Source: a virus. Taken from it: a DNA stretch of 46,503 nucleotides. Within the stretch, counting starts at the first letter, position 1; each line of letters begins with the position of its first letter. The position numbers were made by a program, and so were the translations under genes. This document shows, one piece after another, positions 1 through 6,669 of this stretch. The stretch spans positions 1-46,503 of IMG/VR virus record IMGVR_UViG_3300033571_005373, one strand, 5' to 3'. The notes under the pieces are model-generated. The model was not told where the DNA came from, searched no databases, and saw nothing but the letters and a program-made list of their open reading frames with translations.

Positions 1-1
1 A

Positions 2-1066
2 AGAACCTCTACAGGCACTGCTCGTATTGCAACCCCACAGGACGACCTATCACTTCGCTCTGCAAGAGACATCACGCTCTTTGCTGGTAGCGAAGGTCCA
101 GGAAACGTCTACATTGGCTGGGGAGACGCAGAGCTCACTCCAGACGCAAGCAACCGAGTTGCAACCATTGCGGACGTTACAGCAGCAACAGGTCTTGGAG
201 ACATTACTTTTGATGGTGTAAAGATTACTGGCGCTGGCACTGCCTCTGGCGACGGACTTGGTGCTGGGACTATGGAATTGGTTCCAGACGCAGACCTATA
301 CGCCAATGACCAATACCTAGTTATTGACCCAACTGACCCCAACCACATCCACATTCGTGCTGGTGGTGCAATGGATGAGTCCAACGCAAAAGTTATTCTT
401 GGTGGAGAAAGAAACCACGTTTATGTCTCTGATGGTAGCAGACAAGTTTCAATTCGTACAAGACCAGCAAGAATTGAAAATACCTATGCAAACGTAAACG
501 AAGCAAGCAGCACAGAGTTTATGGCACCCATGCCAATAATCGTTTCTGTTGGCTATACCGTTACCGTTGGTGAGACTGACTACGAGGTAACAGCAGTTAC
601 CCCTAATTCTCCGTATGAAGGTATGGCAACTGTTACAGCAACTGGAGCATCCTTTGTATCAGGAACTTCATATACATTTAGCTATGAGGAATCATACGAC
701 AACTACTGGCAGTTTAACTCAGATGGATACCTGTATGGACCTGCAATGGGTGGTCTATTTGTTTCAGGCCTTCTTAATGGAGAAGGTGATTTATGGCTTT
801 CGTCAAACGATAGCGTTGTTCTTAATGGCAATGAAGGTGGGGAGTTCCTAGGAAATCCAGAATTTCCTGGAAACCAGATTGCAAAACTAGATGATTTAGC
901 CTACCTTCGTACTAACGTTCCAACAACTTCTATAGGACTTCCTGGAGAAGTTGCTGGCCTTGTTGCAGACGATGCAAACTATCACTACTACTGCACAGCA
1001 GCCTACGACGGCACTACCCACATTTGGAAGCGTGTCGCCTGGGACGCTGGAACTTGGGGAGATTAG
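2..1066 (+). CDS. Virion or tail-fibre-like protein, C-terminal part (partial)
   Basis: The reading frame is open from the left edge to a TAG at 1064-1066, so 354 C-terminal residues are visible and the start lies outside the window. The sequence is rich in Gly, Asp, Thr and aromatic residues, has alternating hydrophobic beta-strand character, and contains no charged helical stretch, which suits a fibre, appendage or baseplate decoration. A typical internal segment is VYVSDGSRQVSIRTRP. The end (AAYDGTTHIWKRVAWDAG) resembles a phage fibre terminus that shows the last strand of a globular tip. No specific family is recognised. The gene lies directly before the small-gene train and 2.2 kb before the tail module. 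A minor capsid or head-fibre protein is the alternative. Confidence 0.6.
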   Translation, partial: RTSTGTARIATPQDDLSLRSARDITLFAGSEGPGNVYIGWGDAELTPDASNRVATIADVTAATGLGDITFDGVKITGAGTASGDGLGAGTMELVPDADLYANDQYLVIDPTDPNHIHIRAGGAMDESNAKVILGGERNHVYVSDGSRQVSIRTRPARIENTYANVNEASSTEFMAPMPIIVSVGYTVTVGETDYEVTAVTPNSPYEGMATVTATGASFVSGTSYTFSYEESYDNYWQFNSDGYLYGPAMGGLFVSGLLNGEGDLWLSSNDSVVLNGNEGGEFLGNPEFPGNQIAKLDDLAYLRTNVPTTSIGLPGEVAGLVADDANYHYYCTAAYDGTTHIWKRVAWDAGTWGD

Positions 1067-1077
1067 GAAAGGTAAAA

Positions 1078-1266
1078 ATGGCAGAAAAGAAAAAGAAATC
1101 AGCTAAAAGAATTGGTCACATTGCAGGTAAGAATCCTGAAAAAGCTATTAACCTAGGCTTAACGGGGTCTAAATACCACGGTGGAGGCTCTAAGAATAGG
1201 GGTAAAAAAGGCGGAATTATCCGTAAACCTACCGCCCCTATTAGGTACAGAAAGAAAAGTGATTAG
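1078..1266 (+). CDS. Small lysine/glycine-rich basic protein
   Basis: 62 residues starting MAEKKKKSAKRIGHIAGK, with ATG at 1078 preceded by AGGAAAGG. This is the first gene of the small basic gene train. It is dominated by Lys, Arg and Gly with almost no acidic residues and has no hydrophobic core, so it is probably disordered or nucleic-acid binding. No family is recognised. A GTP-binding or enzymatic role can be excluded by composition. The position between two structural modules would allow an internal virion or DNA-compacting role, but that is inference. Confidence 0.7.
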   Translation: MAEKKKKSAKRIGHIAGKNPEKAINLGLTGSKYHGGGSKNRGKKGGIIRKPTAPIRYRKKSD

Positions 1267-1274
1267 GAAATAAC

Positions 1275-1577
1275 ATGGCAGAAGCAAAAAAGTCAAGTAA
1301 GAAGGACCCTCGCCTAGCTAGAGCTGGCGTATCGGGCTATAACAAACCTAAGGCTACCCCTGGAGCTAAAAAGTCTCACGTAGTAGTGGCCAAAGAAGGT
1401 AACCAGATTAAGACTATTCGTTTTGGTGAGCAGGGAGCGGAAACTGCTGGTAAGCCAAAGGCTGGAGAGTCTGAGCGCATGAAGGCTAAGCGCAAGAGCT
1501 TTAAGGCTCGTCACGGAAAGAACATTGCTAAGGGAAAGATGTCAGCAGCATACTGGGCTGACAAGGTGAAGTGGTAA
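1275..1577 (+). CDS. Small lysine-rich basic protein
   Basis: 100 residues starting MAEAKKSSKKDPRLARAG. ATG follows TAGGAAATAAC, a reasonable ribosome site. A predicted beta segment in the middle (SHVVVAKEGNQIKTIRFGEQ) is followed by a basic C-terminal region (GESERMKAKRKSFKARHGK) and the ending SAAYWADKVKW. The middle part suggests a small folded unit, so it is more than a disordered tail. The stop codon overlaps the next start as TAATG. Function unknown. Confidence 0.75.
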   Translation: MAEAKKSSKKDPRLARAGVSGYNKPKATPGAKKSHVVVAKEGNQIKTIRFGEQGAETAGKPKAGESERMKAKRKSFKARHGKNIAKGKMSAAYWADKVKW

Positions 1578-1780
1578 TGGCTGCCTCTAAACCAAAGCCA
1601 AAGCCAAAGGCTAAGTCAAAAGTAAACGAAGCTGGAAACTACACTAAGCCTGGAATGCGCAAATCTTTATTCAATAAGATTAAAGCTGGCACTAAGGGTG
1701 GCGACCCAGGGGAATGGTCTGCCCGTAAAGCACAGCTACTAGCATCTGAGTACAAGAAAGCTGGCGGAGGCTACAAGTAA
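1577..1780 (+). CDS. Small lysine-rich basic protein
   Basis: 67 residues from the ATG at 1577, which overlaps the previous stop by one base (TAATG). A GTG six bases upstream is in frame, but the TAATG start matches the pattern of the whole train. The N-terminus is a Lys-Pro repeat (KPKPKPKAKSK). The rest (GMRKSLFNKIKAGTKGGDPG, then WSARKAQLLASEYKKAGGGYK) looks like one amphipathic helix with a Gly-rich tail. The second half resembles the short motif 'RESLRKRIKAGSKGGKPGQWSARKAQLLA' seen in several phage and uncultured-virus proteins, but no function is attached to it. Confidence 0.75.
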   Translation: MAASKPKPKPKAKSKVNEAGNYTKPGMRKSLFNKIKAGTKGGDPGEWSARKAQLLASEYKKAGGGYK

Positions 1781-2022
1781 TGGCTCTAGCTAAGTCTCAG
1801 AAGTCCCTTAAGAACTGGACTGACCAGAAGTGGAAAACCTCCGACGGTAAACCGTCTAAGGGTAAAAAACGCTATCTACCTGAGAAAGCTTGGGCTGAGT
1901 TATCGCCTGCAGAAAAGGCCGCTACTAATAAAGCTAAGGCCGCTGGAAATAAAAAAGGCAAACAGTTTGTAGCTCAACCTAAGAAGATTGCTGAAAAAGC
2001 AGCAAAGCACAGGAAGTCATAA
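1780..2022 (+). CDS. Small lysine-rich basic protein
   Basis: 80 residues starting MALAKSQKSLKNWTDQKWK, coupled by TAATG to the genes on both sides. It contains an SGKKR-like turn (PSKGKKRYLPEKAWAELSP) and a long Lys/Ala C-terminal helix (ATNKAKAAGNKKGKQFV). The segment YLPEKAWAELSPAEKAATN is a recurring small phage motif in which a short basic strand precedes an amphipathic helix. No enzymatic signature is seen. Function unknown. Confidence 0.75.
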   Translation: MALAKSQKSLKNWTDQKWKTSDGKPSKGKKRYLPEKAWAELSPAEKAATNKAKAAGNKKGKQFVAQPKKIAEKAAKHRKS

Positions 2023-2303
2023 TGGCAGAAACTAAGAAGTTTGGCCCATACAAGGGGTCTAAGGCTAATGGTGGTAGGCCTATCTATGTCTATAAGACTA
2101 AGAACGCTAAAGGCGAATGGGTAACCACATCCAAGAATAAGGCTCGTGCAGACTACGAGGCTAAGAATGGTAAGTTGCCTAGAGACACAGATGTTGACCA
2201 CAAGGACAACAACAAAAAGAACGACTCTAAGAGTAATCTAAGAGCTCTAAAGCACGGTAAAAACACGGCTAAAGAGAACAAACGACGGGTAGGAAAGAAG
2301 TAA
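2022..2303 (+). CDS. Small HNH-like protein
   Basis: 93 residues, coupled by TAATG on both sides. The C-terminal half carries an HNH-like arrangement: D59-H60 in DVDHKDNNKKND, then N72 in SNLRALKHGKN and N81 near the end. This is the VDHxDxNkxNn...NLR pattern of HNH endonucleases of the homing/AP2 type. The N-terminal half (RPIYVYKTKNAKGEWVTTSK) resembles a short three-strand substrate-binding element. The usual second catalytic His is not clear, so activity is uncertain. A DNA-nicking or packaging role is possible. A selfish homing enzyme is less likely because the gene is fully integrated in the operon. Confidence 0.6.
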   Translation: MAETKKFGPYKGSKANGGRPIYVYKTKNAKGEWVTTSKNKARADYEAKNGKLPRDTDVDHKDNNKKNDSKSNLRALKHGKNTAKENKRRVGKK

Positions 2304-2545
2304 TGGCTAAAAATCCTAAATTAGTAAGAGCAGCTGCAAAAACAAACGCAAAACAAGCAAAAATGGAAGTTTCTAATCCTTTACAGTACAACAACGTAGG
2401 CATGGGTAAAGCGCCCAAAGGCCAAACAAAAGCAGCCAAGCTTTTTATGAAGACTATGTCGTCAGATAAAAAAGGCTACGTAGCTAAGCAAGTAGACAAA
2501 GCAGTTACTAAAACTGCAAAGAAGATGAAAAAAGGCGGAAAGTAA
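2303..2545 (+). CDS. Small lysine-rich basic protein
   Basis: 80 residues starting MAKNPKLVRAAAKTNAKQAK and ending in TAKKMKKGGK. It is almost entirely Lys, Ala, Met and Thr, with predicted helix and no acidic patch. TAATG junctions link it to both neighbours. The Lys-rich C-terminal codons also provide the purine-rich sequence ahead of the next start. Function unknown. Confidence 0.7.
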   Translation: MAKNPKLVRAAAKTNAKQAKMEVSNPLQYNNVGMGKAPKGQTKAAKLFMKTMSSDKKGYVAKQVDKAVTKTAKKMKKGGK

Positions 2546-2610
2546 TGTCAGATTGCGGTTGCGGCCACTGTGGCTGTGGAAAGAAGGAAGACAATGGCGG
2601 AGAAGCCTAA
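2545..2610 (+). CDS. Cysteine-rich 21-residue miniprotein
   Basis: ATG at 2545 overlaps the previous stop (TAATG). The product reads MSDCGCGHCGCGKKEDNGGE followed by A. Four Cys and one His in nine residues (CGCGHCGCG) look like a metal-binding knot. The ribosome site GGCGGAAAG in the previous gene is good. It is shorter than most annotation cut-offs, but the coupling and composition support it. The gene is overlapped out of frame by the next one from 2594. Confidence 0.5.
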   Translation: MSDCGCGHCGCGKKEDNGGEA

Positions 2611-2707
2611 GAAACCAATGAAACCAATCAAGAATCTTAAGCCAATTACGGCTCAAGTTAAAATGCCTAACATGGCTAAATACAACACCAAAGGAAAGAA
2701 GAAGTAA
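2594..2707 (+). CDS. Lysine/proline-rich 37-residue protein
   Basis: ATG at 2594, preceded by AAGGAAGAC, overlapping the cysteine-rich miniprotein by 17 bases in another frame. The product starts MAEKPKKPMKPIKNLKPITA and ends in KGKKK. It is strongly basic and probably unstructured. It ends at 2707, directly against the next ATG. Function unknown; it fits the composition of the train. Confidence 0.5.
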   Translation: MAEKPKKPMKPIKNLKPITAQVKMPNMAKYNTKGKKK

Positions 2708-2926
2708 ATGGCAGGAAAACCAGCATTCCTAAAGGGTAAGTACACTGAGGAAAAAGACAAGAAAAAAGACGCAGCTATGACTAAGAACTTGACCCCAGAG
2801 CAGAAGAAGCGCTTTGAGAAGATGGACAAGGCTCATGGAGACAAGAAGAAGCCTAAGACCATGAAGGAAGACAAGAAGATGGATTCCAAGATTATTAAGA
2901 AAGTAACTAAAGGAAAGAAGAAGTAA
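2708..2926 (+). CDS. Small charged lysine-rich protein
   Basis: 72 residues starting MAGKPAFLKGKYTEEKDKKK. The central helix (AAMTKNLTPEQKKRFEKMDK) is amphipathic with mixed charge, and the ending KKVTKGKKK is purely basic. The ribosome site is inside the Lys-Gly tail of the previous gene (GGAAAGAAGAAG). The central helix resembles small phage structural or scaffold-like proteins, but no family is recognised. Confidence 0.7.
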   Translation: MAGKPAFLKGKYTEEKDKKKDAAMTKNLTPEQKKRFEKMDKAHGDKKKPKTMKEDKKMDSKIIKKVTKGKKK

Positions 2927-3177
2927 TGCCACTAGCAGCTAAAGGCTCAAAAGCCTCTATGAACAAAAAAATGGGTGCAGACAAGACTTACAACCCAGCA
3001 AAAAGCAACGTAGCAAAGAACGCCAAGAAGACTCTTAGCACTGCAAAGGGCTATGGCAAGGCTGGTGGAGGAATCTCTACAGCTGCCTCTAAAGCTCTTG
3101 GTGAAAAGGGCCTAGAAAAGGGAATGCAGAAAGCCGAAAGCCGCATGAAAAAGGCAGCTATGGCGAAAAAGAAGTAA
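2926..3177 (+). CDS. Small lysine/alanine-rich protein, last of the train
   Basis: 83 residues starting MPLAAKGSKASMNKKMGADK. It is rich in Lys, Ala and Gly, with a Gly-rich centre (GYGKAGGGISTAASKALGEK) and a basic helical end (MQKAESRMKKAAMAKKK). The ATG overlaps the previous stop (TAATG). It is the final gene before a Rho-independent terminator, which defines the 3' end of this transcription unit. Function unknown. Confidence 0.7.
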   Translation: MPLAAKGSKASMNKKMGADKTYNPAKSNVAKNAKKTLSTAKGYGKAGGGISTAASKALGEKGLEKGMQKAESRMKKAAMAKKK

Positions 3178-3203
3178 TCTCCCAACACAAACATTTATAG
3201 ATT

Positions 3204-3230
3204 AACCCTGCGAATAGCAGGGTTTTTCTT
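3204..3230 (+). terminator. Rho-independent terminator
   Basis: A perfect 8-bp stem AACCCTGC / GCAGGGTT (3204-3211 with 3217-3224) with loop GAATA is followed by TTTCTT. It sits 26 bases after the stop codon of the small basic gene train and separates it from the tail genes. Confidence 0.85.
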
Positions 3231-3236
3231 TACCCT

Positions 3237-3293
3237 AGAGGAGTAGGTATCCGTGCGGAGCCTACCTAGCTACTGCTAGACCTGCGTACCTCT
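3237..3293 (+). ncRNA. Possible small structured RNA or leader (three-way junction)
   Basis: Complementary segments in this non-coding gap can fold into three helices. P1 is AGAGG (3237-3241) with CCTCT (3289-3293). P2 is GTAGG (3243-3247) with CCTAC (3261-3265) and an inner TCC/GGA. P3 is CTAGC (3266-3270) with GCTAG (3275-3279) and loop TACT. P2 and P3 are adjacent, so they could stack. It lies between a terminator and the GTG start at 3309, so it could be the 5' leader of the tail operon. The helices are short and there is no comparative evidence. Confidence 0.3.
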
Positions 3294-3308
3294 GATTGGG
3301 GATTTGCC

Positions 3309-3497
3309 GTGCCTTCAAAAGACTGGAAGCCGTGGTGGGAAAAGACCTTTGACACACCACAGGAAAGAGACGAGTTCATCCGTGGACTGTCTGGGGCTAC
3401 ACCTAGCTCTAATAAGTCTTCAGGAATTCTACTGGCTTTAATAGCAGGCTACGTAGGCGGTAAAGCATCCCAATTCAAAGGTAAGAAGTGGCAGTAA
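3309..3497 (+). CDS. Small protein with one membrane segment
   Basis: 62 residues from GTG at 3309, preceded by GGGGA. The N-terminal half is polar and Trp-rich (DWKPWWEKTFDTPQERDEF). The second half contains one hydrophobic, Gly-rich segment (SGILLALIAGYVGGKASQ), followed by a basic end. It is the first gene after the terminator and overlaps the next gene by 10 bases. A role in lysis or in virion membrane contact is conceivable, but nothing specific is recognised. Confidence 0.6.
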   Translation: MPSKDWKPWWEKTFDTPQERDEFIRGLSGATPSSNKSSGILLALIAGYVGGKASQFKGKKWQ

Positions 3498-3805
3498 CTA
3501 CCCTAGTAAAGTTAGCTGAATTATCAGCAGATGACACCGCCAAGTTCATAACCGAGGACGTTAAAGAACTTGCTACTAAGCACGGCTGGGATGCTACATC
3601 CGTTAACGGTGTAGCCGTCAAATACTCTGACTCTGAATTCTCTTTTGACATCTCTCCTGAAACGGAGAACTCTGTCATGCGCCTAGAATACGGCACTGAA
3701 ACAGTGGCCCCCACAGCAGTTTTTCGTAAGTACGGCTCTAATACCAAAGAGGCTGAAAAGGTATTCATCAAAGGCCTTGAAAAGAGAGTAGGGATTTCCC
3801 TATGA
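3488..3805 (+). CDS. Hypothetical protein in the head-tail junction region
   Basis: 105 residues from GTG at 3488. The protein alternates a helix (LAELSADDTAKFITEDVKEL) and beta strands (FSFDISPETENSVMRLEYGT), giving a compact alpha/beta fold with an acidic surface. It overlaps both neighbours (10 bases upstream; ATGA downstream). Position just before the tail terminator-like gene suggests a neck or head-completion protein, an inference from gene order only. Confidence 0.6.
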   Translation: MAVTTLVKLAELSADDTAKFITEDVKELATKHGWDATSVNGVAVKYSDSEFSFDISPETENSVMRLEYGTETVAPTAVFRKYGSNTKEAEKVFIKGLEKRVGISL

Positions 3806-4464
3806 CTTTTTTACTTTCTGAAGACAAGGCTCTACGGGAGCTTATCCAGGGTGTTGAAGTTAGCGACCAAAAAGCAGACAACTCCTTGGCTCCGCGTCAG
3901 GTAGGCGTGTGGTTTGGACAGCCTGACCAAGAGTTGCGAAACCAGAACTACCCTTACGTAACTATTCAGATGATTGACGTTGCTAGAGACACCACTAGAG
4001 AAATGCGCGGTAAAACAAGCGCAGAGTACCTACGAAACGACACTGTCGGTGAAAATGACGAGTTTATTACTGATAGGCCGATTCCTGTAAATATTGACTA
4101 TCAGATAACCACCTACTCTCGCCACCCTAGGCATGACAGAGAGCTTTTGGCAAAAATACTGTATGACAGATTGCCATTTAGATTTGGTACGTTGAACTGC
4201 GACGACAATACTGTTCGTCGTTTAGACGTGCTAGACGTCACAAAACGTGATGTTACCGAGCAAGCAAAGCGCCTGTTCGTCAATGTATTCACTGTACGTG
4301 TTTCTAGCGAAATACTGCAGAGTGTACTGACAAAACTATACCCAGTATCAGAAGTGCACATTGATTCTCCAACGGAAGAAAATTCCAATGGTGGACCAAG
4401 AAATCCCCAGTATGTGGGGATAGGCAGTGTAATTATCTCGGAACAAGTCGGAACCCCTTCTTAA
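3802..4464 (+). CDS. Putative tail terminator / tail completion protein
   Basis: 220 residues, ATGA overlap with the upstream gene. Features include an N-terminal helix followed by a strand (NQNYPYVTIQMIDVARDT) and a central strand-rich domain (RPIPVNIDYQITTYSRHPRH). This layout, and the position immediately before the sheath gene, match tail terminator proteins of myoviruses, which cap the tail tube and sheath and join the tail to the neck. Sequence similarity to any one family is not obvious, so the call rests mainly on order, size and fold pattern. A neck protein is the alternative. Confidence 0.55.
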   Translation: MTFLLSEDKALRELIQGVEVSDQKADNSLAPRQVGVWFGQPDQELRNQNYPYVTIQMIDVARDTTREMRGKTSAEYLRNDTVGENDEFITDRPIPVNIDYQITTYSRHPRHDRELLAKILYDRLPFRFGTLNCDDNTVRRLDVLDVTKRDVTEQAKRLFVNVFTVRVSSEILQSVLTKLYPVSEVHIDSPTEENSNGGPRNPQYVGIGSVIISEQVGTPS

Positions 4465-4491
4465 TAACCCCCCTAGTTAGGAGAAACAAAA

Positions 4492-6021
4492 ATGGCTACT
4501 TATGGTCGTCCAGGCGTTTACATTAGTGAGCGTCTTCTCCCTGCGCCTATCACCGTTCTAGGTACCGCAAATGCTGCTGGTGCTGTAATTGGTGAGTTTG
4601 CTCAGGGACCAGAAACCGTGACTTTGGTCACATCTTGGTACGATTTTGTAAAGCAGTTTGGTGGCTACAACGCAGCCTACCCAGCTACTTACGGAATTGG
4701 ACTATTCTTTAAAAACGGTGGAAGCGAGCTGTATGTTAAGCGCGTTCTATCCGATGATGCCGAAGCCGCTTCTATTACAGTGCCTTCAAGCGTAGAAGAA
4801 GCTGACGATGTAGCAGTAATTACTGCTAAAAACAGAGGTGAAGACGGCAACAGCATCAACGTAACTTTTAGCCCAGCTAATATTGATGGTCTTTGGAACC
4901 TTCTTGTTTCCAAGGAAACTGTAGCTGGTACAGCCGCAGACACTACCAACGACGTTGTTCTAGAAAGCTACATTAACTTAGAGCTTAATGACTCACTTTC
5001 TAGTGACTTTATTGAGAACGTAGTAAATCAGTCCTCTAAGTACATTTCTGTAGTAGTTTCCGAAGACAACAACGCTCTGCCAGTTGTTACCACTCTACCG
5101 CTAACTGGTGGAGACAACGGTTCCGCTCCAAATGGAGACGATTACATTCAGGTCGTAGAAGAGTTCAGCACTGCTAACAGGCCTCTAGTGCTATTCTCCC
5201 CAGAAATTAACACTAACGTCAGACTTGCTAACCCTGTAGAAGACGAGCCAAACGTAGGTTCGATTTACGATGCTTGGATTTCATGGGCGCAGAATAACGA
5301 TGGATTTGTAATCCTCGATACTGAGCCTGACACCAGTGTTAATGATGCCGTAAGCCTAGCCTCTGTTAGACAAAGCTCAACAAACGCGGCCATGTATTAT
5401 CCAAATATCTTGATTACTGACCCGCTAGGTAGAAGCCCGTCTTCTCTCCGTAAGGTTGGTCCAGCTGGTGCAGTTGCAGGCCTATACCTGCGCACTGACA
5501 AGCAGATTGGTCCTTTTAAGTCACCTGCTGGAGTAACCGCGGCAGTTAGTGGCGCTGTTGCGATTGAGGCAGCCTTCACTACACAAGAGCTAGACGTTCT
5601 AAACTCTAGTGCAAGCCCTATTAACGCTATCCGTGCCCTACCAGGTGCGGGAGTAGTCGTTATGGGTGCTCGTACACTAAAGAATGATGGAACTGCAAAT
5701 AAGTATGTAAATACTCGCCGTTCCCTAATCTTTATCAAGAAGAGCTTGACTGATTTGACTGAGTTTGCCCTATTTGAGAACAATGACGAAAAGCTATGGG
5801 CGAGACTTCGCTCCGCAATCTCGGTGTTCTTGGGTGGCTACCAGAACCAAGGTGGTCTAAGAGGAGCAACTCCTGCAGAAGCTTTCTACGTAAAGTGTGA
5901 CGCAGAAAACAACCCAGACGAAAGCATTGCAAGTGGTGAAGTTAACATTGAAGTTGGTGTTGCACTTCAGTACCCAGCAGAGTTTGTCGTAATCAACCTA
6001 AGTCAAAAGACGTCTGAGTAA
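4492..6021 (+). CDS. Contractile tail sheath protein
   Basis: 509 residues, ATG 4492 after TTAGGAGAAAC. The N-terminus RPGVYISERLLPAPITVLGT is the hallmark of phage sheath proteins (pGVYi.E), and the next segment (AAGAVIGEFAQGPETVTLVT) is the conserved sheath 'fvG.a..Gp' element. The C-terminal domain (NDEKLWARLRSAISVFLGGY, then GATPAEAFYVKCDAENN) is the conserved sheath core that connects subunits in the contractile lattice. The sheath surrounds the inner tube and contracts on infection. The length is in the normal range. The tube gene follows 19 bases later. Confidence 0.95.
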   Translation: MATYGRPGVYISERLLPAPITVLGTANAAGAVIGEFAQGPETVTLVTSWYDFVKQFGGYNAAYPATYGIGLFFKNGGSELYVKRVLSDDAEAASITVPSSVEEADDVAVITAKNRGEDGNSINVTFSPANIDGLWNLLVSKETVAGTAADTTNDVVLESYINLELNDSLSSDFIENVVNQSSKYISVVVSEDNNALPVVTTLPLTGGDNGSAPNGDDYIQVVEEFSTANRPLVLFSPEINTNVRLANPVEDEPNVGSIYDAWISWAQNNDGFVILDTEPDTSVNDAVSLASVRQSSTNAAMYYPNILITDPLGRSPSSLRKVGPAGAVAGLYLRTDKQIGPFKSPAGVTAAVSGAVAIEAAFTTQELDVLNSSASPINAIRALPGAGVVVMGARTLKNDGTANKYVNTRRSLIFIKKSLTDLTEFALFENNDEKLWARLRSAISVFLGGYQNQGGLRGATPAEAFYVKCDAENNPDESIASGEVNIEVGVALQYPAEFVVINLSQKTSE

Positions 6022-6040
6022 TCTAAGGAGATACTAAACA

Positions 6041-6655
6041 ATGGCTACTATTATCAACAATAGGTCAGTACTAGAGACTGACCCAATCAGAAATTTTAGA
6101 TTTCTGGTTACATTCAAGCCACATGACACCGCAGGGTCTGCTTCTTGGTACGACTCAAAGGTCACTCTTGGCTTTACCTCTGTTTCGGGACTGTCAGTAA
6201 CTACTGACTCTATCCCTTACCGTGAGGGTGGCTACAACACCACAGTCCACCAGATTCCTGGCCAGACTACATTTGCACCAATTACCCTACAGCGCGGAGT
6301 TATTCTTAACACCAAGCAGAACTGGCAGTGGATGAGAACCTTGTTCGCTACCGTTCAGGGTGGTGCAGCAAACGTTCAGGGAAAGTCCTTCCGTGCTGAC
6401 CTAGAGATTGAGGTACTAAGCCACCCAATTCCTGGTTCCGCTGGTGGAACTACCGCAGGAACTGGCGGTGTAGCTAAGGATGACCACGTGTCTATGAGGT
6501 TTAACGTGTACAACTGCTGGATTACTTCAGTATCGTACTCTGACCTAAACGCAGGTGACAACGCAATCTTTGTTGAGCAGGCAACTCTTGTTCACGAAGG
6601 TTTTGATGTTAACTGGGCACCAAACCTAACCGATAGTGCTCCAAAATTTAACTAA
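6041..6655 (+). CDS. Tail tube protein (T4 gp19-like)
   Basis: 204 residues, ATG 6041 after TAAGGAGATAC. The N-terminal DPIRNFRFLVTFKP and the following GFTSVSGLSVTTDSIPYREG are the standard motif of the T4 gp19-like/P2 tube fold: the short N-terminal strand, then the beta-barrel that stacks into hexameric rings. A strand near the end (NAIFVEQATLVHEGFDV) matches the family's 'a.i..e.l.l..eg' terminus. The protein forms the inner conduit for DNA. Sheath upstream and chaperone-like gene downstream are the expected order. Confidence 0.93.
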   Translation: MATIINNRSVLETDPIRNFRFLVTFKPHDTAGSASWYDSKVTLGFTSVSGLSVTTDSIPYREGGYNTTVHQIPGQTTFAPITLQRGVILNTKQNWQWMRTLFATVQGGAANVQGKSFRADLEIEVLSHPIPGSAGGTTAGTGGVAKDDHVSMRFNVYNCWITSVSYSDLNAGDNAIFVEQATLVHEGFDVNWAPNLTDSAPKFN

Positions 6656-6669
6656 TAAAAGGAATAAAT

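Noticed and set aside
3237-3293. tRNA interpretation of the structured gap
   Set aside because: At 57 bases it is too short, lacks anticodon and T-arm patterns, and has no CCA end.
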